A stretch of 64,000 bases of DNA from Haliclona indistincta (taxonomy: Eukaryota; Porifera; Demospongiae; Haplosclerida; Chalinidae): the NCBI GenBank assembly GCA_964017065.1, contig OZ024789.1, positions 10,749,439-10,813,438 of the forward strand. The letters run 5' to 3'. Below the pieces are notes generated by a model. The model was not told where the DNA came from, ran no database searches, and saw only the letters and a program-made list of their open reading frames with translations. A program made the translations under genes and the position numbers. How positions within the stretch are numbered: position 1 is the stretch's first letter; each line of letters begins with the position of its first letter. Of the stretch, positions 11,581 through 23,700 are shown piece by piece.

Positions 11581-12025
11581 TGTTTTGATGCTTCCATGGA
11601 TCTACTGCATGCATACGTGCTGTCATATGCATCTGCTAATTGCATCATGCTAGCATACATGCTACTGCACCGAGGCATCTGCACCTTTGGTGCTTTATTG
11701 TCTGAATAGTAAACTTATTATTTAATTTTTTCTAGATGACAGTCGAGCACGTTGAAGTCGAAACGAAGTGATTCTCTTGAAGATGCTGACACTCAATAAC
11801 AATTATAATCACAAAACTAATTTTGAACATGCATTTAAGTCTTTTAAATTTTTATATCCCATTAAATTTTTTGCATAGTAATAATGAATGAGCATTATTT
11901 AGATATGGCGCTGAAATCAAACTCGGCTTACGACTAAGTAAACGCTTAGTTGCATAATAATTATGATTTTGACACATGCTTGTTGTTGCTAAACTTCGGA
12001 AACTGCCATAAACACCAGAATATAG

Positions 12026-12115
12026 ATTTCAGAAGGAACTGTTGAACAATGTCTCGAACTGTCACTTGAACTACCACCGAGCAGCATCAACAACACACAG
12101 AGACTTGTATACTGA
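12026..12115 (+). pseudogene. Orphan receptor exon 5 remnant
   Basis: This is a single GAIN exon (exon 5) remnant between the gene 1 terminal exon and element X. A matching but more decayed remnant sits at 28371-28460 after gene 3. It shows that an older receptor copy once lay between genes 1 and 2 and was lost before the block was duplicated. Confidence 0.65.
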
Positions 12116-12821
12116 CAATCGTCAGAACAATCGTCTGATCAATCCTAGGTGTCTGGAATCTCGAGAAACGTTAAAACAGCGAAGATCTGCAACGGCTCCC
12201 TGAGAGTCGCCATCTTAAATTCGTCGTCAAGCAAGCAGTCCCGGCGACTTCAAGTTCATAGACTTCCTACAAGCGTTTACACTTCAGATTCCCTCAGAGA
12301 TAGTTAAATGCAGTACAAATGCATAACAGTAGAGATATGTGCGATAAGTCATTTTCACACATGAGTAGCTTCCATCTTAATTTTGTATTAAATTTTATTT
12401 TTTAAATATAATTTTTATTTTTAAAATAATAATTATTTTAGCAAGTTGCACGGATACACACAATAGCAATATACACATGCTAACACAAGACGTGCACCCA
12501 AAAAAGGAAATAAAGAAAGAAAAGAAAAGAACATTTAGCTATTTAGGTTTTAGTTAAATTCTTAAATGACGAAAAGGTGGAAATAGATAAAATATCATAA
12601 TTAAGATTATTCCAGGCTTTTACAAGTAGAAGGGAAAAAGGAAGCAGAGAATGAGTTAGTCTTAGACTGATGATCAAGAAGGGTGAGAGGATGCAGGTGT
12701 CTTGATCCTCCGAACTCAACAGGTGCATTGGGGAAGTTAATACGAGTGTTTACAATCTTGTACATGGTACATAGCTTCATGTATTCCTACATAATTATCA
12801 TTGCCGATCGGCAATGATAAT
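12116..12821 (-). mobile_element. Element X copy 2, split by a LINE fragment
   Basis: This is the reverse-orientation match of 8.89-9.2 kb, ending with the same perfect palindrome around 12796-12820. At about 12385-12785 it is interrupted by a LINE 3' end. The related position before gene 4 (28.47-28.67 kb) has X without the LINE, so the LINE came in after the block duplication. Confidence 0.65.
12385..12785 (-). mobile_element. LINE 3' end fragment
   Basis: On the minus strand, YKIVNTRINFPNAP and SKTNSFSASFFPSTC are followed, after a one-base frame change, by KAWNNLNYDIL and TFSSFKNL and then a stop. This is the usual carboxy end of LINE reverse transcriptase (SFFP...WNxLP...FK). An AT-rich tail follows on that strand. 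It may be the same family as the fragment at 1-697, whose frame reaches RLWN at the edge. It is 5' truncated and frameshifted. Confidence 0.75.
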
Positions 12822-12987
12822 AATCACAACTTTCGATCATGAATTTTTGCTAAACTACAAAAACTGTCGTGCACACAAGGATATGTTTATACATGTATTG
12901 AATGTTGCACTGACTTGTATCACCATAAACTTATGCTGCATGGGACGCTTGCTGAGACGTGCCGGGCTCATAATATTCGATCCTGCT

Positions 12988-15900
12988 ATGCCGGCCCGGG
13001 AGAACGTGGTGTTTTTGTTCGCCATCGCTCTCTGCTACGCTTCGTTAATTCATGCGCAAAGCACAGTAGACATCACGTAAGTATGCACGACTGATAGATG
13101 TACTTATACTTTTATCTGTGCTGACTTCTTGCCGTTCCTCATCATGTACTGATCATGATAGGTTTGGTCTCGTGTATACCACCACCAGTGTAGAATGCAC
13201 TGGTCCTCTTCCTACTGTTAAACTGAGCTTGAGAAGAAGACAAGGCGATGGGCAACCTCCTAGCAATTGGAGTCCAGTTCAAGTTTACAAAGGTACTATG
13301 TATAGCCTATAGGTAATTCCTAGTGCGAGCGAATTTTCTTTAGGCAATTGTAGCAACCTGGAACAGATTGTGACAGTAAATAATGTCAGAAACAATGAAA
13401 GATATGAGTTCAGGATTGAGCTAAGTGGTGGTAATCCCTGTCATTGTGTTGCACCTATTGGCTCCTTTGGACTTGTACAAGAATGGAATAATGGTGAAGC
13501 ATTGTGCAACAGTTCAGTCATTAGTCCGTATTATCTTTGTGCTTCAAACTCACAACCTGTTATTTACTTGACTAAGCGATTCAAATTACCAGATGGTGCG
13601 ACAACATCGAATACTGGTAGCTGTAATCAGCTCAGTGGTGAAGATATGAACCACATCCCAACCTATTGTCCTGAAAACAGCACTGCATCTACCATTGATT
13701 CTTCATCATTCAATCCAGTTACAAGCTCTGCAATACTCACAGCCTCACCAACCCTCAGTAGCACCCCATTACTGTCATCAACACCTATTTCAATAACTGT
13801 TGACTTCACCAGTTCAGTTCAATTTGAAAGCTCTACATCAGCAATCATTATTTCCTCATCTACTGCATCTTTCGGTATTTCCTCCAATTCAAAACAAAAT
13901 CACTCTTCATCTATGATTGTCACTCCTACTTCTACACCAGCTATTTCTACAACAACTGTTTTGCCTTCTCTCACATCAACTCAAATCTTGAACAGCACTT
14001 TATCATCGTCAGAAGTATCAAGCTCAATTCCAAAAATATTCTGTCCTGAAGACGGAATTTGGAAGCAGACCACAGCTTGTACATCTACCACACTGCAAGT
14101 CTGTTCGTCTGATCTTAAGACAAATGGTTAGTAAAAGTCCAATGGGGTGGAGGGAAAGCTCCCTCTCCTGAAATTTTAAAGCTCAACATGCCCCCTGAAA
14201 TTTAAACAAACAAAATTAGTTACAGTACCTATTGAGACGTTGTAAACTGTTGTAATGACAATTTTATGCCTAAAGTATTACAACAGCAGTTATGAGCTTA
14301 TGAATATTAATATTACCAAAATAATTTTCTGTCATGTTCCACACCTTTTCATAATTTGCTAGATGAAACATTGAGAGTAGCCGATATTACATAGTAATAG
14401 CTGACCAAATTAAAGCTCCAAATCTCTCTGTGTGTCAGTTGGAATCAAATTTATTTGTTGTTGCATGTACATTGTATAGGCACTCGTGAGTGTTATTGCA
14501 ATGGTACATGGGGACCTGAACCATGTCAAGCAACTATTGAACAAGTGAAAAAATTGGTATGTGCAATGAATCAATTTTTGCAATCTTTTGTTAAGATTTC
14601 AGAAGGAAGTGTTGAACAAGGTCTCGAACTGTTACTTGAACTACCGCCAAACAGCATCAACAACTCTCAGAGACTGGATGTGTTGACGAGTGCATTTAAA
14701 GTGATATCAAAATTGAATGATTCAGAACAGTTGAATGAAGTCTTGGCAGAGGTAAATAGAATCAGCAATATTCAATAGAGATGATAAAAATCAATTTTTT
14801 AGACTGCTATACAAGCCGTTGACACAGCTCCAATTGATGAGGTAACAATACTAAGTGTAACTTGCTGATTGTTAGATAATATACTAAAAGAGTGATCCAG
14901 AGCCATTGTTGTTGTCTATTCTGGATATGATAGCTCTCAGTCTTGAAAACAATAGTGTTATCTCAGCAGCTGATGAATCCATAGGTTTGGTTGTGTAGTT
15001 TAATTGCTGACACAAAATTGAAGTGTTGTTGTTTACAACTGCAGTTTTGAAAGTGAGGGAAGTGTTTCCTGGCAGTGGTCATGTACTGGGAATACAGGTT
15101 GACAATAACTACATTAGTCTGCCTGGAGAACTGTTTGAGAACTTGAATGAATCAGGTATAGAATTAAGTACACTTTATATAATATTACATTATCTCTCTT
15201 TTTCAGAATTTGTGGCATCTTTCTACTTTGAAAACATATCACATCTGCTTCCGAGCAGAAAGTAAAAAAATTGTTGCCAAAATTAATTAAATTTTTCTCA
15301 TGCTATATACCAGTCTGATCTCTCCAGTTATCTCATCCATTCTCAGCTGCACTGATTGTCGTACCAGTAACCTAACAGAGAATGTGACCATACTCTTTGA
15401 CTTGCCTTCAAGAATCAACAGTGACACAGTTATTTGTGTGTTTGTGGACTTAAGGTAAATTTTTACCTACACACAGCTCTCAGAACACATCTTGTCTTGA
15501 CTATTATTATAATAATTATACAGTAGTGGAGTCAATAAGACCAATTTTTGGAATACCAGTGGATGCATGACAGTGGAATATGAGAATGGCTCAGTAATGT
15601 GTTCATGTAACCATCTCACACACTTTGCCATTCTTCTTGGACCTGGTGTTGAAGTAGGAAATACATTAATTAATTTGAGATTGCATCCTCTCTTCCTAGA
15701 TTCCTTCAGTAAATCAGAAGATGTTGAAAGTGATAGGACAAGTGTTTGTGTCTATCTCACTGGTGTTCCTGTTGGCTACTATTCTGACATTTGTACTACA
15801 AAAGTTAGTGTCACATGATTAATGTTCTCACCTACTTAATTGACACTGACAGATCACTATGGAACATGCGTAACTACATTCACTGTATGTTGTGTGCCAA

Positions 15901-17981
15901 CTTGATTGCTGCCCAGCTCGTGTTTGTAGTGGGTGTGGAGAGAACTGATAAAAAGGTGAAGAGCATCCTCCTGTCCACTCACTGATCATTCACTCTCCTG
16001 CACATAGGCTGTCTGTTCAGCCATTGCTGTGTTGCTCCACTACCTGTTCCTGGTGGTGTTCATGTGGATGCTGATGGAGGGTGTGGTCTTGTACTTAGTA
16101 TTAGTCAAAGTGTTTGTTAAACACCAAATCAAGCGTAACATTATTGGTTTTACTATATCAAGCTACGGTAGAAAAAATTAATGCTAGCCTTGATAGCTAC
16201 AATATAAAATCTATTGTATATGCAGGAATCCCATTTCTATACATGTTAGTGGTAGTGCCTCTCGGATTCCTAGTCAACACTGATAGCACTGGACACCATT
16301 ATGGACAACACAATGCTCAAAATGGAGAATTACTAGCGTATGTATACATGCACGTACAGCTTCATTACTTGGCAAAATTATGTAACGTTTACTTGATCAC
16401 AGATGCTGGTTGCGATATGACACACATTTTGTGTGGGCTTTTATTGCTCCTGTCATTCTTATCATTCTGGTTAGTGTTGTTTCAAATCAGTTCAGTACAT
16501 TATTATTCCTTTAGGTAAATATAGGGTTTCTGATCATGGCAGTTGTTGTATTGTACCGTTTAGCTAAAGAGAAAAATGAGGCCAAGTTAAACTCCAACTC
16601 GGCTAGGTATAAAGTGATATTTTTAACTGAATGCAAATGTCATCAACATTATAGGTACTGGATAAAGGTGGTCATTACATTGGTAGTTGTGATGGGTATA
16701 GCATGGATTTGTAATGTGCTCTTTTTTGATGTCAATCTAATCTTCATTGCCTACATCATGACCATCTTCATTGCTGGTCAAGGAATCATCATATTCATCT
16801 TGTTTGTACCTCTCTCAAAGCAGGTTTGAGCTGTTTTAACTTTTCCATAAATATTCTTTATTAACCCATGTAGGTAAGAGATGCTTATGCAAAGTGGTGG
16901 AGAATCAAAAAGCAGCAGTCACCATTACTCAGTCCGTTTCAAATGAAAAGTTCATCATTACCAGTATCGGTATTAATTTTCACTTTAATTAACATACAAA
17001 AACTGTATTTCTTACTGATATGCAGACGAATTCCTCCAAAAAAAGTTCCATGGGTGAAAACATATATTCTAACATTAGCAGTATTGCATTGGCTACATCT
17101 GATTCAGGTAAAGGCTTGCATGCATGCACATTGCAAAGCAGCTGCTTTGCAATGTGCATGATTGAACTGTGTCGCATTACCAGTTAAAAATTAATTCTAT
17201 TGCAACACAAATTCTAAGCAGGTATAGCGCTTTACGGGTACTAAATTTTACGGTTCTATAATTCTAGCTTGCTGTATTATTTAGGAAAGAAGTATAAATG
17301 AATTTTGCTGGATTCGAACTCAATCGTAATAGAAAAAATAAGTCGCGTGCTGGATTCGCACCGTGCACCCTAAATTAACGTGCAGCTGTTAATTGGGGAT
17401 ATTCATCAAATTAAAATTTGATGTTTACTTGTACTAAATTTCGCATGATTGTTTGAGTCAATTCACAGAAAATGATATCAAATAATGTACCAGCAAAAAT
17501 AAGTTACACCAAGAGTTCAGAAAATGTCCAACGCCGTCCAACGGGGTATATTGATGCTTACATACTCTTACTTAATGAACTCTTGGTTACACTATTCACT
17601 AAGGTAGTAAATAATTTCAATATCTCTTTTAAATTGACGCAATGTAGCGGCACGAGCTTGCTACTGCATCACGTTGTAAGTTTTCTATCATAAGACTATT
17701 GTTATTGTTAATGCATGCCCAATCACCTAAGTGTGCACAATTTATTTGCCTTTTTGCATAACTACTCGAAATAAATACTACAAACTATTCATAGTTATTA
17801 TTACTAAGCTGTACATAATTTTTAAATAGTATACGGTGCATGTTGTAATTTTCAAGCTATTATTATTATGTTGTCTAATTTTTTTCTAGATGACAGTCGA
17901 AGCTCCTTGAAGTCGAAACAAAGTGATTCTTTTGAAGATGCTGACAATCAAAACAATTATAATCACAAAATTAACTTTTGA
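12988..17981 (+). CDS. Gene 2: intact adhesion GPCR, ectodomain type I, about 960 aa
   Basis: Exons: 12988-13076, 13162-13292, 13344-14126, 14480-14556, 14596-14751, 14803-14841, 14891-14984, 15045-15155, 15207-15261, 15314-15454, 15524-15653, 15700-15803, 15853-15955, 16008-16167, 16226-16337, 16403-16469, 16515-16606, 16655-16823, 16874-16969, 17026-17107, 17890-17981. The sum is 2883 bases, a multiple of three. A signal peptide spans residues 1-23 (MPARENVVFLFAIALCYASL). An unrecognised Cys-containing domain covers about 30-200, a Ser/Thr stalk 200-300, a hormone-receptor-like module (CPEDGIW, CNGTWGPEPC) 305-352, GAIN 360-602 with GPS CNHLTHFAIL near 590, and TM1-TM7 603-871. TM3 has LLHYLFLVVFMWMLMEGV, the second outer loop keeps CW, and TM7 has FIAGQGIIIFILFV. 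The ATG was chosen because it opens the signal peptide; an upstream in-frame ATG adds an implausible extension. Coupling and ligand are unknown. Confidence 0.88.
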
Positions 17982-18581
17982 GCATGCACCCCCGTATTTT
18001 CATAATTTTATATCACCATTTGTAATACCACTCTTGGTAATACTGAGTGAGCATCATTTATTTAGATAAGGTGCTGAAATCAAACTCGGCTTACAAGTAA
18101 ACGCTTAGTTGCATAATAATATTATGATTTTGACACATGCTTGTTGTTGCTAAACTACGAAAACTGCCGGTCATGCACACCAGAATATGTTTATACATGT
18201 ATTGAATGTTGCACTGACTCAGTACATCAGTGGCTGTACATAATTATGGACTCTCTGTAGTCAATACCAGCATTCATGGCCTGTAGCCAGTAAAGCAACC
18301 ACTGATGTAGGAATGCATAGTCTATATTATCCAGTCAAGAGTGTTATCATTCTTTGTTGGTCACATTGTGGACCAGTGGTAGACAGACCTAATCGTCCTT
18401 TTGATTTCGATAAAAATCTTTTTAATTTTCTTTGAATGTTCCCATCGTACCTTCCCCTAATTTTATGGATGAACATTGATAGTATCCGACATTACATAGC
18501 AATAGCTGACCACAATTAAAGCTCCAAATTTCTGTGTGTCAGTTGGAATCAAATTTAATTGTTGTAGTATGTACATTGTAG
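17982..18581. other. Spacer between gene 2 and P2, with a decayed hairpin element H
   Basis: Around 18225-18435 there is a degenerate copy of hairpin element H, seen better at 40.6-40.97 kb: it has the ACTGATGTAGG core and ends GATTTCGATAAAAATC. The rest shows no gene. Confidence 0.5.
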
Positions 18582-19508
18582 GTACTCGTGAGTGTTATTG
18601 TAATGGAACATGGGGTCCTGAACCATGTCAAGTAACTATTGGACAAGTAGAAAAATTGGTATGTGCTATGAATCAATTTTTGCAATCTTTTGTTAAGATT
18701 GCAGAAGGAAGTGTTGAACAAGGTCTCAAATTGTTACTTGATTTACCACCAAACAGCATCAATAACACACAGAGACTGGAAGTATTGACAAGTGCATTTA
18801 AAATGATATCAAAATTGGACGATTGAGTACAAGTCTTTGTAGAGGTAAGTAGAATCAGCAATAATCAGTAGAGATGATAAAAGTGTTTTTAGACTGCTGT
18901 GCAAGTCGTTGACACAGTACCAATTGATGAGGTAATAATACTAAGTGTAACTTGCTGATTGTTTGAATTTAAACAATAATAATACTAAAAGAGTAATCCA
19001 GAGCCATTGTTGTTGTCCGTTCTGGATATGATAGCTCTTGGTCTTGAAACCAATGACACTATCTCAACAGCTGATGAATCCATAGTTTTTTTTGTATTTT
19101 AATATTGCACACACAGAATTGAAGTGTTGTTGTTTATTACTGCAGTGTTGAGAGTGAAGGAAGTGTTTCCTGGTAGTAATCATGTACTGGGAAAGCAGGT
19201 TGACAACAAGTACATCAGCCTGCCCGGAGAACTATTTGAGAACTTGAATGAATCAGGTATAGAATTAATAAATACACCTTACATGCAATTACGAAATTAT
19301 CTCTCTTTTTCAGTATTTGTGGCATCTTTCTACTTTGAAAACATATTACATCTGCTTCCAGGCAGAAAGTAAAAATTTATTCGTTGCAAAAATTTTTCTC
19401 ATGCTATAATACCAGTCTGATCTCTCCAGTAATCTCATCCATTCTCAGTTGCACTGATTGTCGTACCAGCAACTTCACAGAAAATGTGACCATACTCTTT
19501 GACTTGCC
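18582..19508 (+). pseudogene. P2: adhesion-GPCR fragment, exons 4-10
   Basis: Exon 4 (from 18582, CNGTWGPEPC), exon 5 (about 18700-18845), and exons 6, 7, 8 (about 19146-19257), 9 (about 19313-19370) and 10 (from about 19414) are in order. Exon 5 ends with a premature TGA (GACGATTGA, where related copies read GATTCA). Exon 10 breaks off after FDLP, and no GPS or 7TM follows. It is the duplicate of P1. Transcription could at most give a GAIN fragment. Confidence 0.8.
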
Positions 19509-20714
19509 TGAACTGTGTGGTGCCATACTGTCTCCTTCATTGTATTCAAAAATTACCTCACTTTACTTATTACCTGATCATTAGATGGGTTCATTATCTA
19601 TTAGCTTGTAGCTATTTTACCCTTTGCTATTTTTGGAATAAACTCTTATAAAAAAACCACTTCATCAACCTTATCGTCAACAGTAGGGAACCCCACTTCT
19701 TGAACTATATGTCCTTATCGCACATGTTTGTCGCTTCTTTTATTTGAGAACATATAGCTCTGGACATGTCCTGTTTGCCGGTATGTACAGTGTATATGCC
19801 GGCAAACGGGCTGGTAACCAAGAGTGACCATTACAAGAGAATGTATGAAGTACTAGTGCATGAAATGATCATAGTGGAATTTGTAGTGAAGCCATAGAAT
19901 TTCTGAATGCCAATAGTTTCGTGGAAAGCAAAACACACCGGATTTTTAATTTTTCAGGACAGTTTTTCAATTTGACTTAATTTTGGGTTGGTGTTTGTAG
20001 TAAGCACGACAATGGCGTCATTAGGGCTTAGTGTAAAGTGTCACTGATGCCACCGTGTAAATAAAGGTAATGGTGACTACAAAGACTGGAATGGTAGTGA
20101 ATGAAAGTGATGCTCTTTGCTTTCCACTTCGAGCATTTTAAGAAGCCAGAAATTTCTGGCAATAATAATTTCAACACCTTCAAAGATATTATGCTGAGCT
20201 CTTTAGAGCGTTTTGATAACAATTTGCTGTTTTACTTGACCATGGTCAAGTCCAAACACAAACCTAGTATATCATTGCCTATCAGGCATCAGGGGATTTA
20301 TTTCATTAACTATTTTTGTCTTTAACATTTTTATTGCATTTCTGAACTATTATGACTTATAAAAAGGTTGAAAAAATCTTGTAATTGACAAGTTTCTCAT
20401 AGCGGTCTACTGATGTACTCTGAGACACCGTGACCAATGTGTAGAGAAGGGCAAACAAAATTATTTTGGCTATCAGGCGAGTATCTGCAACCATTCGTGT
20501 AATTGGTACATGTACAGGTGTAGAGGAATACATCTATCCGGATATTGTGTACGGCTAGCGGTTTTCGAATCTAACGTCAAGACCGGAAGCATGACGTTGA
20601 CCAATAAAATAAAATTAAGTTTTGGTCTCATGTATCCCGTGGTTTTGAGCAGACAGTTCACTAGTTGCAACAAAGATGAGAGTATCTGCATGCGCGTAGT
20701 TGATCAGTCGAGTG
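19509..20714. other. Spacer upstream of gene 3, duplicate of the gene 1 upstream spacer
   Basis: It aligns with about 1.75-3.31 kb but lacks the Mutator-like element, so it provides the empty site. A short insertion near 19.92-19.99 kb is absent from the other copy. No gene is seen. Confidence 0.6.
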
Positions 20715-23700
20715 ATGACGAAAGTAACTCATTTTCTCGTATTCTGCTGTGTAGTGTTGCAGTCGATTCAGACTGCCAGCAGCATGCATGGACACGAACC
20801 TGATCCTGATCCGAATCGAACTATAACGTGAGTTACGCCTTGTCAGGGGACTGCAATCATGTCTTCTCTATATTATTGCAGATTCGGTCTCAATCTTGAA
20901 TACACTACATACTCGCCATGTAGTGGTCCTCGCCCTACTGTGGTATTGAGCTCGAGGTACAAGGTAGATGGCAAAGATTCAGAGAATTTTGTAGACTGGA
21001 GTCCAATGCTGGTTTACACTGCAGGTTAACACCATGATGTGGGTATTTATTGTACACATGCAGCTATTGTTCAAATGTTCATAGGTCAAGGCTGTGACTA
21101 TCAACCCAACATTACACTGCCTGAGAGAACTGAAGAGCGCTATCAGTTCATGATTCAGTTCAGTTGTGCCTGGTCTTGTCATTGCATCAATATCGGCAGC
21201 AATGTAACTCATCCTTATGGTGACAGTGTACGTGAGGATTGGGAAAAAATATGGAACCACAACTTGCTTTGCTCTAATATGGAAGACTCGATAATTTATT
21301 ATTCTAGAACTTTCCATTTTCATAATAATGGAGGAGATGTACATGAAACAAATGACGAATCAGCTAGTTATTCTTTAGTATCTTGTTCAAATACACTTAC
21401 TCCGATAGTAGCAACATGCCCTTTTTCTTCTCCCTCTACGTCCATAATTAGCTCAACATTGCCTGCAATACCACTCTTTAGCAGCACTCCTTTGCTTTCA
21501 AACACCGCTGCAATAATCACCGCTCAATTTCCCACTTCATCAACCATATCCCACAGCAGCACTGCAGACCTCTCTTCAACAATCATGCCTTCTCCTTCTA
21601 CTGTCTCCGCAAAAGATTTCTCTTCTAGTGTTGCTGAGAATCATTCAGTCCTTCAATCATTGACTTCTTTGTCAACGGATACCATTTCATCATCTGATTC
21701 AAGTGTCTCTCCCAATTCAACTATTAGTGTATCAACACCTTCAGCTTTTCACATAACATCAACCCTAATTTCTGTATCACCAACTCCCTCAGTGTACTGT
21801 CATGCAGAACAAGGTGTTTGGAACCAGACGCTAATGTGTAAACAATCTAGACTATTACACTGTCCAAACATACCACTAGCAAATGGTTAGTTGACATTTG
21901 TGAATATTTAAATTTAACATGTTGTTATAATAGTCACTCGTGAATGCCTCTGCAATGGTACATGGGGGCCTGATCCATGTCAAGCTACTCTAAGCAAGGT
22001 TGAAGAACTGGTATGTATTAAGAAATCCTGGACATTTCTGTCCAGATTTTCAAGTGAAAATCACATGTGAGGTTTAATTTCACTGTGAACTTGTTCACCT
22101 CTGTGCAGATTTCAATGGGAAAGGCTGAAGAGGGTCTGAAGGTACTACTCAAGCTACTACCAAACAGCTTCAACAACACTCGGAGACTTGGATTTCTGAG
22201 AAGAGCATTTGATAAACAATCAATGATGGAAGTGACTACATCATTTGTTCAGGTAGACACTCAAAAGATTTCAACACCAATTGCTAACACTGATATCAAT
22301 TGCTCAGACATCTATTGAAGTTGTCAATGCTATTCCAGCCGAAACAGCTGATGACGAGGTATAGAAAATTGCTCGATATTTTCTATGTTTAGTATGTTAA
22401 GTTATGTGCTAACTGGTAATGCACATTCTGTATGACTGCAGGATAGTTCTGATTCCATTGACAATAGTGAATTTCTCTCAGTTTTGGATGAAATAGCTCT
22501 GGGTCTCAGACGCAACGAAACTATTTCCTCATCAGATGGATCCATAGGTTTGTGCACCTTAAACAAACTAACTTACTTCCGATAGTTGACATTATGTTGT
22601 AATTCTACAAAACAATTGCTTGTTATAATTTATGTAGACCTGATATGTAACTTTCATTAACAGTACCAGCACACTTATTACTAATCTCTGTACTTTTGTC
22701 AATGCTGCACAGTTATACATGCGCACTTTTGTTGACCGATAACAATTGTAGAATGACAGCAGAATGACAATTTTATTATCGCTCTGTATGTTGCAGAACT
22801 GAAAGTAAGGGAAGTGTTTTCTGGTGCTAATGATGTACTGGGAATACAAATCAACAACAGCTACATTAGTCTGCCTGGAGAACTGTTCAATGGATCAGGT
22901 ACAACAACTTTAACCAGCATGAATGCTCTGATGCAAGCTTTCTTTTATATTTAGTGTTTGTCGCTTCATTTTATTTTGAGAACATAGCTCATCTCTTTCC
23001 AAGTGATGAGAATATGTGAGTCAAAGAACAGCAGATTTAATATGAATTGCATATCCACTCAGTTCTATTGCTTCGTTGGTCCTCTCCTCTGTGCTAAGCT
23101 GCTCTGATTGTCATACCAGCAACCTAACAGAGAATGTGACCATACTCTTTGACATGCCTCAAGAATTGTCCGATAATGAAACCCGATGTGTTTTTGCTGA
23201 CTTAGAGTAAGTTATAAAAAATTTGCAAATCAAATTGTATTTTCGTTTTTTAGACGTGAAAGAGGCTCAATGTTTTGGAAAAGTGATGGCTGTACAACTA
23301 TAAAGTTTAAAAATGGCTCAGTAATGTGTTCATGTAACCATCTCACACACTTTGCTATTCTTCTAAGTCCTGGTGTAGAGGTATGTGGCTAGGAATAACA
23401 TGAGGATGTGTATATCTGCATCTCCTTCTCTAACTAGATTCCTCCAGTACATAAAAAGGTGTTGACAGTAATAGGACAAGTTTTTGTGTCTATCTCACTG
23501 TTTTTCTTGTTGGCTACTATTCTGACATTTGTGCTACAGAGGTGAATGATGTTCACGTACATCTTGTCACCTACTCATTCATTTGCTATACAGATCTTTA
23601 TGGAACATGCGTAACTACATTCACTGTATGTTGTGTGCCAACTTGATTATTGCCCAGCTCGTGTTTGTAGTGGGTGTGGAGAGAACTGAGAATGAGGTAA

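Larger units (their letters stand above)
8449..11690. mobile_element. Hairpin-ended element E, copy 1, loaded with later insertions
   Basis: The left end (ATTATGCC, then GTGGGCGGAGCCACGAGGCAT) and the right end (ACCGAGGCATCTGCACC) match the ends of a 0.96 kb insertion in intron 13 of gene 4. The flanks rejoin perfectly against the related 3' flank of gene 4 (near 34440), which reads ...GGTGTAACTGTCTG... without the element. The interior holds a (TG)n run at about 8503-8538, element X copy 1, a (CTT)n tract near 9273-9305, the foldback element and a minisatellite, so it is a nest. The terminal hairpins suggest a Helitron-like element but no Rep/helicase sequence is seen. Confidence 0.55.
3315..11755 (+). 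pseudogene. Gene 1: adhesion GPCR, ectodomain type II, broken by frameshifts
   Basis: Exons: 3315-3421, 3484-3626, 3690 to about 4480, 4539-4605, 4712-4855, 4910-4960, 5053-5158, 5430-5531, 5587-5648, 5703-5846, 5890-6016 (GPS), 6076-6179 (TM1), 6232-6334 (TM2), 6381-6523 (TM3), 6583-6694, 6745-6811, 7023-7111, 7161-7329 (TM6-7), 7381-7476, 7525-7600, and a terminal exon at 11736-11755. The start ATG gives a clear signal peptide (MTKVTHFLVFWCVVLL). Compared with gene 3, exon 3 has lost 10 bases near its end, giving a stop at 4472. Exon 14 has lost 14 bases in TM3, after LLHYL. The terminal exon lacks one base. At most a secreted ectodomain could be made. The last intron is swollen to 4.1 kb by repeats. 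Confidence 0.85.

Noticed and set aside
11040..11660. Cys/Leu-rich open frames up to about 200 residues
   Set aside because: They arise from a 22-base minisatellite without stop codons; all three frames are open alike.
12814..12987. Extended N-terminus for gene 2 from an upstream in-frame ATG
   Set aside because: The extension would put about 58 extra residues before a standard signal peptide; the other type I copies have no equivalent.
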